A stretch of DNA of 64,000 bases from Lentilactobacillus rapi DSM 19907 = JCM 15042 (lineage in GTDB: Bacteria > Bacillota > Bacilli > Lactobacillales > Lactobacillaceae), in contig NZ_AZEI01000082.1 of assembly GCF_001436255.1 (NCBI RefSeq), positions 15,137 to 79,136 on the forward strand, in the 5' to 3' direction. The translations under genes were made by a program, and so were the position numbers. Under the pieces are notes generated by a model. It was not told where the DNA came from. It saw only the letters and a list, made by a program, of their open reading frames with translations, and did no database searches. Below, piece after piece: positions 8,343 to 16,350 of this stretch; within the stretch, counting starts at the first letter, position 1; each line of letters starts with the position of its first letter.

Positions 8343-9517
8343 TGTATGATTTTACGTCGATTATTCCCCGTCGGAATACTGATTCTGTCAAGTGGGATGT
8401 AAAAACCAATGAATTACCAATGTGGGTCGCTGACATGGATTTCAAAGCCGCACCAGAGATCATTGCGGCAATGAAACAAAAAGTCGAATTTGGGATCTTT
8501 GGCTACGAGGAACCTCACCCAAATTATTTTCAGGCCGTTGCTGATTGGTACCAGCAGGAACACCATGCCAGTGCAAATCCTGACTGGATGCTATTCTGCA
8601 CGGGTGTCGTTCCCGCAATTTCATCAGCTGTGCGCCGTGTCAGCAATGTTGGCGATAACGTCGTGGTTCAGGCGCCGGTTTACAATATCTTCTATCATTC
8701 AATCGTGAATAATGGCCGCCATGTCTTATCCAGCGATTTAACCTATGATCCGCAAAGTCACCAGTACAGCATTGATTTTGCCGATCTGGAAGCTAAATTA
8801 GCTGACCCGCTGAGCACGATGATGATCCTATGTAATCCCCACAATCCGGTGGGCAAAGTCTGGTCAAAAGACGAGCTGACAAAGATCGTTGAGCTTTGTA
8901 ATCAACATTCTGTCACGTTGTTGAGCGACGAAATCCATGGCGATTTGGTTTTTGACCAGCCTGACTACACCCCGCTCTTCAGCTTGCCTGAAGAATTGAT
9001 TCAAAACGCGATCATCTGTGTATCCCCCAGCAAGACATTTAACGTTGCCGCCCTGCACGCCGCAACGGTGATCGTGCCAAATGAAGCCCTGCGAAACAAC
9101 GTTAACCGCGGTATTAATAACGATGAACTTGGCGAGCCAAACTTATTGGCGATCCCAGGAACCATTGCTGCCTATACAAAAGGCCATCAATGGTTGGCAG
9201 AATTGAAACAACAGATAAAAAAGAGTCATCAAACCCTCGTTGATTACTGCGCCCAATCGATTCCAGAAATCAGCGTAGTTCCATCTCACGCAACCTATTT
9301 GAGTTGGTTAGATTGTAGCCAAATCACTGATAACACGGACGATTTGGAGGCCTTCATCAGAAAAGAAACCGGCTTATTCGTTTCAAACGGCTCCGAGTAT
9401 GGCGGCAATGGTCACCAATTCTTACGAATCAATATCGCTTGTCCTGAAACAATGCTGGCAGATGGATTGCACCGGCTTGAAAAAGGGATTCATCTGTATC
9501 TTCAACAAGAAAAATGA
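8342..9517 (+). CDS. malY: MalY/PatB-type PLP-dependent C-S lyase (cystathionine beta-lyase)
   Basis: A 391-residue fold-type I PLP enzyme. The opening RRNTDSVKWD and LPMWVADMDF are typical of MalY/PatB. NPHNPVGKVW holds the cofactor-binding Asn, LLSDEIHGDLVF the PLP Asp, and SPSKTFNVA the Schiff-base Lys (near residue 231). Members cleave cystathionine and other cysteine thioethers to thiol, pyruvate and ammonia. It is translationally coupled to DUF3737 and followed by a terminator. Family call is firm; the physiological substrate is inferred. Confidence 0.9.
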   Translation: MYDFTSIIPRRNTDSVKWDVKTNELPMWVADMDFKAAPEIIAAMKQKVEFGIFGYEEPHPNYFQAVADWYQQEHHASANPDWMLFCTGVVPAISSAVRRVSNVGDNVVVQAPVYNIFYHSIVNNGRHVLSSDLTYDPQSHQYSIDFADLEAKLADPLSTMMILCNPHNPVGKVWSKDELTKIVELCNQHSVTLLSDEIHGDLVFDQPDYTPLFSLPEELIQNAIICVSPSKTFNVAALHAATVIVPNEALRNNVNRGINNDELGEPNLLAIPGTIAAYTKGHQWLAELKQQIKKSHQTLVDYCAQSIPEISVVPSHATYLSWLDCSQITDNTDDLEAFIRKETGLFVSNGSEYGGNGHQFLRINIACPETMLADGLHRLEKGIHLYLQQEK

Positions 9518-9582
9518 TATCAGATTAGACCACTATTATTTGTAAAATAATTATTACAAGAAGCTGACTCACAAAATTCATT

Positions 9583-9628
9583 AAAGAAGGACAACCATTC
9601 CAGATTGAGAAATGGTTGCCCTTCTTTA
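9583..9628. terminator. Terminator hairpin after malY
   Basis: AAAGAAGGACAACCATT pairs with AATGGTTGCCCTTCTTT. It can serve malY on + and the dehydrogenase gene on -. Confidence 0.85.
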
Positions 9629-9687
9629 GTAACTCTTTGAATCAAATCGATTCGTGCCAGTCCTTTACACATATGAGACTAGCTACC

Positions 9688-10629
9688 TTATTTAACTTCG
9701 TTCACCGGCCACTGAGGCTTCTCACCATCCAGCACCCTTACCACTTCGCTAGCTGCGTCAGTTGCCATCCGCGAGAAACTCTCAACGGTGTTGGACCCGA
9801 TGTGGGGTGTCAGTAAAACATTATCCAACGTAAAGAGCGGACTCTCTTTTGGTAGTGGCTCTTTTTCAAAGACATCCAGGGCAGCGCCGGCAATCGTCCG
9901 GTTACGTAAGGCTTCAATCAATGCAGCTTCATCAATTAAGCTGCCGCGTCCCAGGTTAACAATCACGCTGGAAGCTTTCATTGCGGCTAGCTGTTGCTTG
10001 CCAATGATATGTTTGGTTTCTGGCGTTGATGCTAAATGCAGCGTTAACACGTCGGCTTCTTTAATGACCGTGTCAAAATCAACGAATTTACCATAAGCAG
10101 ACTCTTTTGGCGTGCGGTTATAAATTAAAATGTTCATGTCCAAAGCACTGGCCTTCTTGGCAACCCAGTGGCCAATTCGACCATATCCCATGATCCCAAG
10201 GGTTTTGCCTGATAGGTCGAATCCGCGATGCTTCATCTCGTAACCACTATCACCTCGGCGCATGGCATTGGAAATATTGGTAAGATTTTTCGATAAATCA
10301 AATATTTCAGCGATGGTGGTTTCAGCCACAGTCGCCGCATTTGCATGGGGCGTAATTGTAACCCAGACACCATGTTTGGCACTGGCATCGAGATCAACAT
10401 TATCGTAGCCAACCCCATGACGGGCGATGATTTTTAGATTAGGCATTTGAGCAACCACATCTTCGCCGATCGAATCGACAAATAAAATAATGCCATCAGC
10501 ATCCTGACCATATTTTAAAATATTTTCACCACTGGTCGTTGGAACTTCAACCAGTTCAATTCCGCGATCAGTTAGATATTTTTTGCCATCCTCTGACAGA
10601 GATTCTGGAACCACAACTTTTTTAGCCAT
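9688..10629 (-). CDS. D-2-hydroxyacid dehydrogenase, phosphoglycerate dehydrogenase-like
   Basis: A 313-residue NAD-dependent D-2-hydroxyacid dehydrogenase. The Rossmann motif GIMGYGRIG lies near 146, and the catalytic set is complete: Arg in NLGRGSLID, Glu in DVFEKEPLP and His in LLTPHIGS. The length is that of the short SerA/glyoxylate reductase type without an ACT domain. ATG at 10629 is used because GGAGG is 8 nt upstream. It is a single gene upstream of no obvious partner, so the substrate (a 2-keto acid such as hydroxypyruvate or a branched-chain keto acid) is open. Confidence 0.88.
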   Translation of the reverse strand: MAKKVVVPESLSEDGKKYLTDRGIELVEVPTTSGENILKYGQDADGIILFVDSIGEDVVAQMPNLKIIARHGVGYDNVDLDASAKHGVWVTITPHANAATVAETTIAEIFDLSKNLTNISNAMRRGDSGYEMKHRGFDLSGKTLGIMGYGRIGHWVAKKASALDMNILIYNRTPKESAYGKFVDFDTVIKEADVLTLHLASTPETKHIIGKQQLAAMKASSVIVNLGRGSLIDEAALIEALRNRTIAGAALDVFEKEPLPKESPLFTLDNVLLTPHIGSNTVESFSRMATDAASEVVRVLDGEKPQWPVNEVK

Positions 10630-10706
10630 AACTGCCTCCATTTACACCATTATTAAGGTTATAATCTCGCAATTGACCCAACTAATCAAGTTAACAATCG
10701 CCGAGT

Positions 10707-12173
10707 TTATTTCACAATTTTCTTATTTGGATCCAACCAATTGATAATCACGGCCACAATCAGCATTGCGACCACGGCGACAAACACCATATGCAGCGCA
10801 GTCAGAACAATGGGATCAATGGCGGCTTGATTAGGGATCGGCAGCCGCTGCTTGGAGCTGATCACCCGATTCACTTTCGCAAACGTCAATTCACCATGTA
10901 ATTGCAGGCGAATGACAAAATTCAAAATGGCGCCATAGATTCCGGCCATCACGGTCTGACCCAGCGACCGGCCAAGTGTCAATATCGAAGTGGCCGAACC
11001 AACCATGTTTGTCGGCACTAAATGCTGGCTCAAAATCGTGTTCATACTGATAATGATGCCCATCCCGGTTCCATTTAGCATCGCGATCACATAGAATGCC
11101 CAGACTGGAAACGAGTGCCCAGCAAAAATCAGGCAGACGTAGCCAATTAGCATCACACCAATCAAGCTCACAGCGATCCACTTTGGGACGTATTTAGCAA
11201 TGAGCGTCCCGACCGCAAATGAGGCCAGCAGCCACATAATCGAACTGGAAGTCACCACTAGGCCGGCACCGGTTGCTGAGACGTGGTATAACGATTGCAG
11301 CCAAATTGGAAAGTACACTTGATAGCCGATCAGAACACCGCTCAAAATCATCGCGGTGGCAATTTGGATCGTAAAGGTTGCTGAATGAAACATCTTCGGT
11401 GACATCAGCGGATCAGTAAACCTGCGTTCCTGCCTGACCAGTAATCCTAAGCCGATGAAGGCAATGATAAATAATCCCAACGCCGGCAGTGGTTTCGTAT
11501 CAATGAATTGGATCGCCAGCAGCAGGCCGACTAAAAAGACAGTCAGCCAAGTAATGCCCAGCCAATCAATCGTCAGCTTTTGCTTCCCTTCAACTTTTTC
11601 ATGATATCCCAGCCACACCAGTAAGGCGACAAATAATCCCAGTGGAACGTTCACGAAGAACACCCAGTGCCAGGAGAGCTGATCGACTAAGAAACCACCA
11701 ATCAACGGTCCAACCAGCGCGGACAATCCCCAAGCGGTATTATTAAACGCCAAAACATTGGCCCGTTCCTTGAAGCTGAAATTGTCGGCAATGATTGTAA
11801 ACGTCAATGGCATAACTGCCCCAGCGCCAATTCCCTGAATCGCCCTGGCAAAGATTAAAATCAAAATAGAGGGGGCCAGCCCACTCAGACAAGAACCCAG
11901 CGTGAACACAATCACGCCCCATTGAAAGACGTTGCGTCGCCCGAGGGTATCCGCCAACTTGCCGTATATTGGCGTGGTAATTGCCGTCATCAGTAAGTAA
12001 GCGCTCATGATCCAGCTTTGAAATGCCAATCCGTGCAGTTCACTGATAATTGACGGTAACGCCGTGGTCACAATTGTGACTTCAACGGAGGTCATGAACG
12101 TGGCGATAAATACCGCCGTCATGATTACCCACCGCTTGTTATGGTCCTGATGCAAAGATTCTTTTTCATTCAT
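10707..12173 (-). CDS. DHA2 family MFS multidrug exporter (14 TMS, EmrB/QacA type)
   Basis: A proton-driven exporter of about 488 residues. Motif A, GKLADTLGRRNVF, lies after the second helix. The GLSALVGPLIGGFLVDQLSWHWVFFVNVPLG stretch (shown here only in part: motif C-like GPLIGG and WHWVFFVNVP) is characteristic of DHA2 proteins. About 14 hydrophobic segments are present, with a Lys/Asp-containing cytosolic start. ATG at 12173 is preferred to 12182 for spacing from a weak GTGAG site. No regulator of the TetR or MarR type adjoins it, so the drug substrate and induction are unknown. Confidence 0.88.
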   Translation of the reverse strand: MNEKESLHQDHNKRWVIMTAVFIATFMTSVEVTIVTTALPSIISELHGLAFQSWIMSAYLLMTAITTPIYGKLADTLGRRNVFQWGVIVFTLGSCLSGLAPSILILIFARAIQGIGAGAVMPLTFTIIADNFSFKERANVLAFNNTAWGLSALVGPLIGGFLVDQLSWHWVFFVNVPLGLFVALLVWLGYHEKVEGKQKLTIDWLGITWLTVFLVGLLLAIQFIDTKPLPALGLFIIAFIGLGLLVRQERRFTDPLMSPKMFHSATFTIQIATAMILSGVLIGYQVYFPIWLQSLYHVSATGAGLVVTSSSIMWLLASFAVGTLIAKYVPKWIAVSLIGVMLIGYVCLIFAGHSFPVWAFYVIAMLNGTGMGIIISMNTILSQHLVPTNMVGSATSILTLGRSLGQTVMAGIYGAILNFVIRLQLHGELTFAKVNRVISSKQRLPIPNQAAIDPIVLTALHMVFVAVVAMLIVAVIINWLDPNKKIVK

Positions 12174-12277
12174 TAAATTCATCTCACTTCTAATCAATGT
12201 TACTATTATACTATTCTCGGTTGGGTGAAAACCAGCACCCAGCCAAAATATCCAAACTGGAAATGGAGTTATTCACT

Positions 12278-12772
12278 TTGAAAATTACTTACCAGTCGGC
12301 TAAGCTCAGCCAATTACCAGAGATTATGGTTATTGAGCAAACCGGCTTTTCTCCAGCTGAAGCAGCGACTGAAGCAGCCATGGAAAACCGCATTAAGCTG
12401 TATCCCGATACGTTCATCGTGGCCAATGCCAAAGACAAGGTTGCCGGCTACATTGTTGGCCCAGCATATCATCGGCGGTATTTGGCTGATGACCTGTTTG
12501 AAACCTCCCACCCCAATAGTTCGACCGACGAGTACCAAACCGTTTTGAGCCTAGTCGTCCATCCCGCCTTCCAAGGGTTAGGCATTGGCGGTAAATTGCT
12601 CGATGAATTGGCAATGGTTGCCAAAGTCCAAGGCCGCAAAGCAGTGACGCTCACCTGCTTAAAAGAGTTGATTCCATTCTATGAACGCCACGGTTATGTA
12701 AACGAGGGCGTTTCGGCATCTGATCATGCAGGTGAAACTTGGTACAACATGGTACGAGAACTGCGACCATGA
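12278..12772 (+). CDS. GNAT family N-acetyltransferase
   Basis: A 164-residue acetyltransferase. The acetyl-CoA-binding motif A is visible in LSLVVHPAFQGLGIGGKLLD (Q-x-x-G-x-G) and motif B in ITLTCLKELIPFYERHGYVNEG-like sequence near the C-terminus. The start is a TTG at 12278, 9 nt after GGAG; ATG at 12263 would add five residues but has a poor site. The substrate (small amine, peptide or antibiotic) cannot be read from sequence. It is divergent from the DHA2 exporter gene. Confidence 0.85.
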   Translation: MKITYQSAKLSQLPEIMVIEQTGFSPAEAATEAAMENRIKLYPDTFIVANAKDKVAGYIVGPAYHRRYLADDLFETSHPNSSTDEYQTVLSLVVHPAFQGLGIGGKLLDELAMVAKVQGRKAVTLTCLKELIPFYERHGYVNEGVSASDHAGETWYNMVRELRP

Positions 12773-12866
12773 TCGCCAATCCTTTTTCCAGTATTTTTTG
12801 ATATGATTCCAGATAAATGATATGATTCAGGCGGAACTTGAAACGCTTACATTAGGGGATGAGACC

Positions 12867-13709
12867 ATGCACCAGATTAAACGATCCTTACTATTAATTG
12901 GCTTGACAGCCGTTCTGGCAGCGCCATTTGTTTCGACACCAACAAATCCAACGTCTGCGGTCACGGTAGCTGCAAAGACTACCAAATCAGTCAATCGGCA
13001 AACACTCGCTAAAGCAATCAAACAAACCCCGGACCTTAATCCAACCAGTAGCGTCCGGCATTTTTCTTTTCGCACTTACTACAGCTATTTTACCCTCTTT
13101 AATAAGAATTATAACGTCCAACGGATGAGTAAACCGACTGTCTTCAAACATCATCAGGCAACCGTTTACGTTCCTTCAGCTGAACTTCGAGAGACCGGCT
13201 ATGTCACTGCAGCAATCAAGAATTGGAATGTCGCTTTGGGCACCAAGGTATTTCGAATTGGCACAGCTACCAACCATACCATCACCGTCAATATGAAAGA
13301 CGGGCCAACCTCCGCGGATGGTTCCTGGGATGGCTACTATCAAACCAACAAAGTCTACGTCAACGCCAATTTTTACAATAACGCCAACTACCTGCCGGCG
13401 GTTTATACCGATTTAACTGGCGACAAAATGGCCGGAGCCTCCTCACCTAACTCGGCCGCTTACCAACATCAATACAAGCGCTATTGGACAGCGGTCATCA
13501 CTCACGAATTGGGGCACAGCTTGGGATTGGATCATACCCCCTACTCCAACGATATTATGGCATCGGAGTTTGAATCTGCCGGTTCGGATTTCAAGTACAC
13601 TTGGAACGATTATAAAATTGTCGACAATTCATTTGCGATTTTAACTGGTAAATTATCAACTCGCGATATTAATCGGGCAAAACTCACCAAGTCAATCGGC
13701 TATTGGTAA
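12867..13709 (+). CDS. Secreted matrixin-like zinc metalloprotease (M10 type)
   Basis: A 280-residue secreted protein. A signal peptide spans about residues 1-35 (basic start, hydrophobic core, AVTVAAK). The zinc motif HELGHSLGLDH near residue 211 gives the three His ligands and the catalytic Glu of the metzincin clan, and NDIMASEF supplies the downstream Met of the Met-turn. The fold starts at about residue 85 with the usual beta-strand/helix order (YVTAAIKNWN). It is short, with no cell-wall anchor or hemopexin domain. ATG at 12867 follows AGGGGATGAG. Extracellular proteolysis is inferred; the substrate is unknown. Confidence 0.85.
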   Translation: MHQIKRSLLLIGLTAVLAAPFVSTPTNPTSAVTVAAKTTKSVNRQTLAKAIKQTPDLNPTSSVRHFSFRTYYSYFTLFNKNYNVQRMSKPTVFKHHQATVYVPSAELRETGYVTAAIKNWNVALGTKVFRIGTATNHTITVNMKDGPTSADGSWDGYYQTNKVYVNANFYNNANYLPAVYTDLTGDKMAGASSPNSAAYQHQYKRYWTAVITHELGHSLGLDHTPYSNDIMASEFESAGSDFKYTWNDYKIVDNSFAILTGKLSTRDINRAKLTKSIGYW

Positions 13710-13741
13710 AACTTGGGTCGAAAAATTAACTATCAATAAAA

Positions 13742-13928
13742 CAGACTGGGACATTAGGCGATTTGATCCCAGAATTTAACGAAAATGACCAATTATTCCT
13801 GATTTTGGAATAGTTGGTCATTTTTGTTAAATGGCCGGGATCAGCCGTTTGGCGCAGCTTTTATCTAGGTGGCTATGGGGATCTATGTGAATGATCATCG
13901 ATTGAAAATTAATATATGCCCCAGCCTT
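13742..13928 (+). repeat. Repeat B, full copy with terminal pairing
   Basis: It starts GACTGGGACAT and ends TATGCCCCAGCC, so its ends can pair. The internal hairpin TGACCAA/TTGGTCA has a stem sequence different from the copy at 2800 yet fully paired. It lies between convergent genes (protease and esterase). Confidence 0.8.
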
Positions 13929-13962
13929 TTATCATGATGTCAAACTGTTTGGGTGCATTTTT

Positions 13963-14760
13963 TTATTTCATCGTTCGATCAAAGAATAGGACCAAATCAT
14001 CCCACACATCATCCAAGTACCCTTTGGCGTGGCGGCTTCCCGGAATCATTCTGGTTTGATACGGAATTTGGTGATCCGTGAGGGCTTTGGCCATGTCGAG
14101 AACTCCACTGGTGGGCACAAATTCATTGAGGGAATTACCCAGATACATTTGGCCAGTCTGATCGTTTACCCGATGGACCGGCGTTGCGGCTTCATATTGG
14201 TCCGTGCGGCCACCAAAGTAGTTGGTCACAAACCATTTGTAAAATGGATCGTTGGCCCCATCCTGATTAATTTTCGCACTGGCTGTGGAATTGAAGCCAC
14301 TGGTGTCGCCTTCTTCGGCAACCACTCCAACATGTTCACCGAGCCATTTATCAATATCTAAAATACCGGATAATGAGACAATTGGAATGCCATATTTAAT
14401 TGCCAATTCAACGGTCATATTGCCACCGGCAGACGAACCAAAGGCGCCAATGTGCGCGTGATCAAATGGTAAATCCGACTTAACCAGCCATTCATAAATG
14501 TGATCCATATCTTCCAAGGGAGCGGGATAAAAAGCCTTTGGGGTAATTCGATAAGCCGGGGTCACAACCAAGTAGCCTTCATCCACAAAGCGTTTCGATG
14601 AATCGGCGTCTTTAGTTTTATTCCCCCGGAACCAACCCCCACCGTGAATGTCAATGATGGCCCCACGACTTTGTTTCAAGTCACCATCATAGTAAATGTC
14701 GGTCAGTTGATGATTAACCGGATCATAGTCAACATCCGTTTTAATTACATAGTTTGTCAA
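13963..14760 (-). CDS. Alpha/beta hydrolase, HGGG esterase/lipase type
   Basis: A 265-residue cytosolic hydrolase. IDIHGGGWFRGNK (near 39) is the oxyanion-hole HGGG motif of hormone-sensitive-lipase-like esterases, and GAFGSSAGGNM (near 106) contains the nucleophilic Ser. The catalytic His is probably in GSRHAKGYLDD near the end, with the acid in the segment around 217. The TTG start follows GAGGAGG. It is separated from the upstream kdgK remnant by three tandem copies of repeat A. Likely substrates are short-chain esters; this is inferred. Confidence 0.85.
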   Translation of the reverse strand: MTNYVIKTDVDYDPVNHQLTDIYYDGDLKQSRGAIIDIHGGGWFRGNKTKDADSSKRFVDEGYLVVTPAYRITPKAFYPAPLEDMDHIYEWLVKSDLPFDHAHIGAFGSSAGGNMTVELAIKYGIPIVSLSGILDIDKWLGEHVGVVAEEGDTSGFNSTASAKINQDGANDPFYKWFVTNYFGGRTDQYEAATPVHRVNDQTGQMYLGNSLNEFVPTSGVLDMAKALTDHQIPYQTRMIPGSRHAKGYLDDVWDDLVLFFDRTMK

Positions 14761-14780
14761 GATAGATTCCTCCTCAAAAT

Positions 14781-14900
14781 AAGTGAGCGAAGTAAAGCGG
14801 TTAGAAACCGGAGCGTAAGTCGCTGCTGAGAGAAATTCCTGGTTTTGGAATTTTTCTCAGTGGTGCTTACGTGCAGGTTTCTGCTTTACGCAGCTGTCCT
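14781..14900 (+). repeat. Repeat A, copy 1 of a tandem triplet
   Basis: A nested palindrome of 120 bp. Outer arms GTAAAGC/GCTTTAC, second arms AGAAACC/GGTTTCT, third arms CGTAAG/CTTACG, inner arms CTGAGA..AAATTCC/GGAATTT..TCTCAG. The unpaired segments GGTT, GGAG and TGCA are shared by all copies. Confidence 0.9.
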
Positions 14901-14906
14901 AAAAAT

Positions 14907-15023
14907 AAGTGAGCTGATCCAAGCGGGAATAACCGAAGCATAAGTGTCTTGATCTGAAAATCCCGGTTCTGGATTTACAGATCAAGTGCTTATGCGCAGG
15001 TTATTGCTTGGAGGAGCTGTCCT
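14907..15023 (+). repeat. Repeat A, copy 2
   Basis: Arms TCCAAGC/GCTTGGA, AATAACC/GGTTATT, CATAAG/CTTATG and CTTGATCTG/CAGATCAAG are each exactly complementary, although their sequences differ from copy 1. Confidence 0.9.
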
Positions 15024-15029
15024 AAAAAT

Positions 15030-15148
15030 AAGTGAGCGGATCCAAGCGGTTAGGGGTCGGAGTGTAAGCACCTTGAACGGAAATTCCGGTTTTGGGAATT
15101 TTTGTTCGAGGTGCTTACATACAGATCCCTGCTTGGAGGAGCTGTCCT
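15030..15148 (+). repeat. Repeat A, copy 3
   Basis: Arms TCCAAGC/GCTTGGA, AGGGGTC/GATCCCT (one G-T pair), TGTAAG/CTTACA and CCTTGAAC/GTTCGAGG (one wobble). The copy ends 75 bp after the stop of the kdgK remnant on the - strand. Confidence 0.9.
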
Positions 15149-15222
15149 CATATCAACATCGTTCACACCTGAAGTATCTCCCCAGAAAATTCGTGGGTCA
15201 ACTAAAGTGACCTTTTATGGTT

Positions 15223-16174
15223 TTATACGCGTTGTTCATCGTTTTGATAGGCAGCCAATTGATCCCGAGTTGGGTAACCATCATTGTCTCCCGGTGCCTG
15301 AACCGCCAGTGATCCAATTGCATTCCCCCTGCGGGCAGCCTCTTCGGTAGACAAGCCTTCCAGCAAACCGGTAATCACACCGACCGCGAAGCCATCGCCT
15401 GCCCCAACCGTGTCAATCACCTGATCAACGGAATAGCCGGGAACTATGGTCGCCTGGCCTGCCCTCGTTTTCACAAAAGCCCCCTTGGCACCAATCTTCA
15501 CAATAACTGTGTCGGTAACCTCACCATTTGCCAAGTAGAAATCGGCAATCTTTTCGGGATCCCGGCTCCCCATCAGAATCTCGCCTTCATTAACACCAGG
15601 TAAAATCACGTTGGCGTGTGAAGCCAGTTCATTAAGTGTTTTGACCATCTTTTCCTGCGAAGACCAAAGTTGGGGTCGTAAATTCGGATCAAAGGTTGTC
15701 CGGATAGTCGGATGCTGGGCAATGAGATGAAGCAAATACTTGAACGCAACCAGCGCCTGCTCGGAGATCGCTGGGAAAATGCCTGATAAGTGCACCAGCT
15801 TAACGCCTTCAAAATCAATATGATCCAGCGTCTGTTTGTCAAAATGAGCGGCTGCCGAATTGCGGCGATAGTAATAAATGCCAGGATCTCCCTTTGTTAC
15901 CCGCTGCTTTAATTGGAATGCCGTCCAGTATTTTGAAGTGCTGTCAATATAGTCCGTCAATATGTGATTAGCTTCCAACTGCTTGTTGACAAACTCACCC
16001 ATGGGATCGTCTCACATATTCGACACGATGGCCCAGCCGAGAAACGCCAACCGACACATTTACTTCCGCACCAGCTAAAAACTTCTGAAAATGGGTTGCG
16101 TCCGCCAACGTTTGATCAGCATCCTGTGAAGCAAACAAGCTAATCGGTTCACCAATCGTTAGAAATTCACTCAT
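15223..16174 (-). pseudogene. kdgK: Second 2-keto-3-deoxygluconate kinase, disrupted by a frameshift
   Basis: A PfkB kinase reading frame split in two. The first part starts at ATG 16174 (GGAGG upstream) with MSEFLTIGEPISLFASQDAD and the family signature FLAGAEVNVSVGVSRLGHR. It goes out of frame after residue 54 and stops at 15995. The remainder, in the next frame from DDPMGEF near 16010, runs to 15223 and includes the C-terminal DTVGAGDGFAVG active-site motif. The residues normally between the two parts (a short T-x-x-G stretch) are absent, which fits a deletion of about 11 nt rather than a single-base sequencing error. It is divergent from KDPG aldolase. The intact kinase at 3096 could compensate. 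Confidence 0.8.
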
Positions 16175-16275
16175 AATTATTATGCCTCCATATTAAGCGC
16201 TTACAATGATATCCAAAAATAAAATCAATCAAAATCCAGTTCTTCATTCTAAAGCGTTGCAAAATTCCGTTAAAA

Positions 16276-16311
16276 GTAATATATTAATATGTGTATGTAA
16301 TATATTAATAT
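16276..16311. promoter_or_regulatory. Tandem 15-bp operator in the kdgK-eda divergent promoter region
   Basis: GTAATATATTAATAT occurs at 16276-16290 and again, identically, at 16297-16311, a period of 21 bp or two helical turns. Each copy is itself largely palindromic. It lies 40 bp before the aldolase start. The likely ligand is one of the two GntR/FCD regulators. A partly cre-like sequence (12 of 14) at 16192-16205 precedes the kdgK remnant. Confidence 0.65.
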
Positions 16312-16350
16312 TATAATACAGAACCAAGCAAAATAAAAGGAGCTTATACT

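Noticed and set aside
14781-15148. Tandem repeats taken as a CRISPR array
   Set aside because: Units are about 119 bp palindromes with variable arms and almost no spacer between them; there are no short identical repeats with unique spacers and no cas genes.
14986-15350. Reading frames inside repeat A (also 32782-33117, 52441-52710, 62158-62487)
   Set aside because: They follow the repeat sequence, have no ribosome binding site and share only repeat-derived residues.
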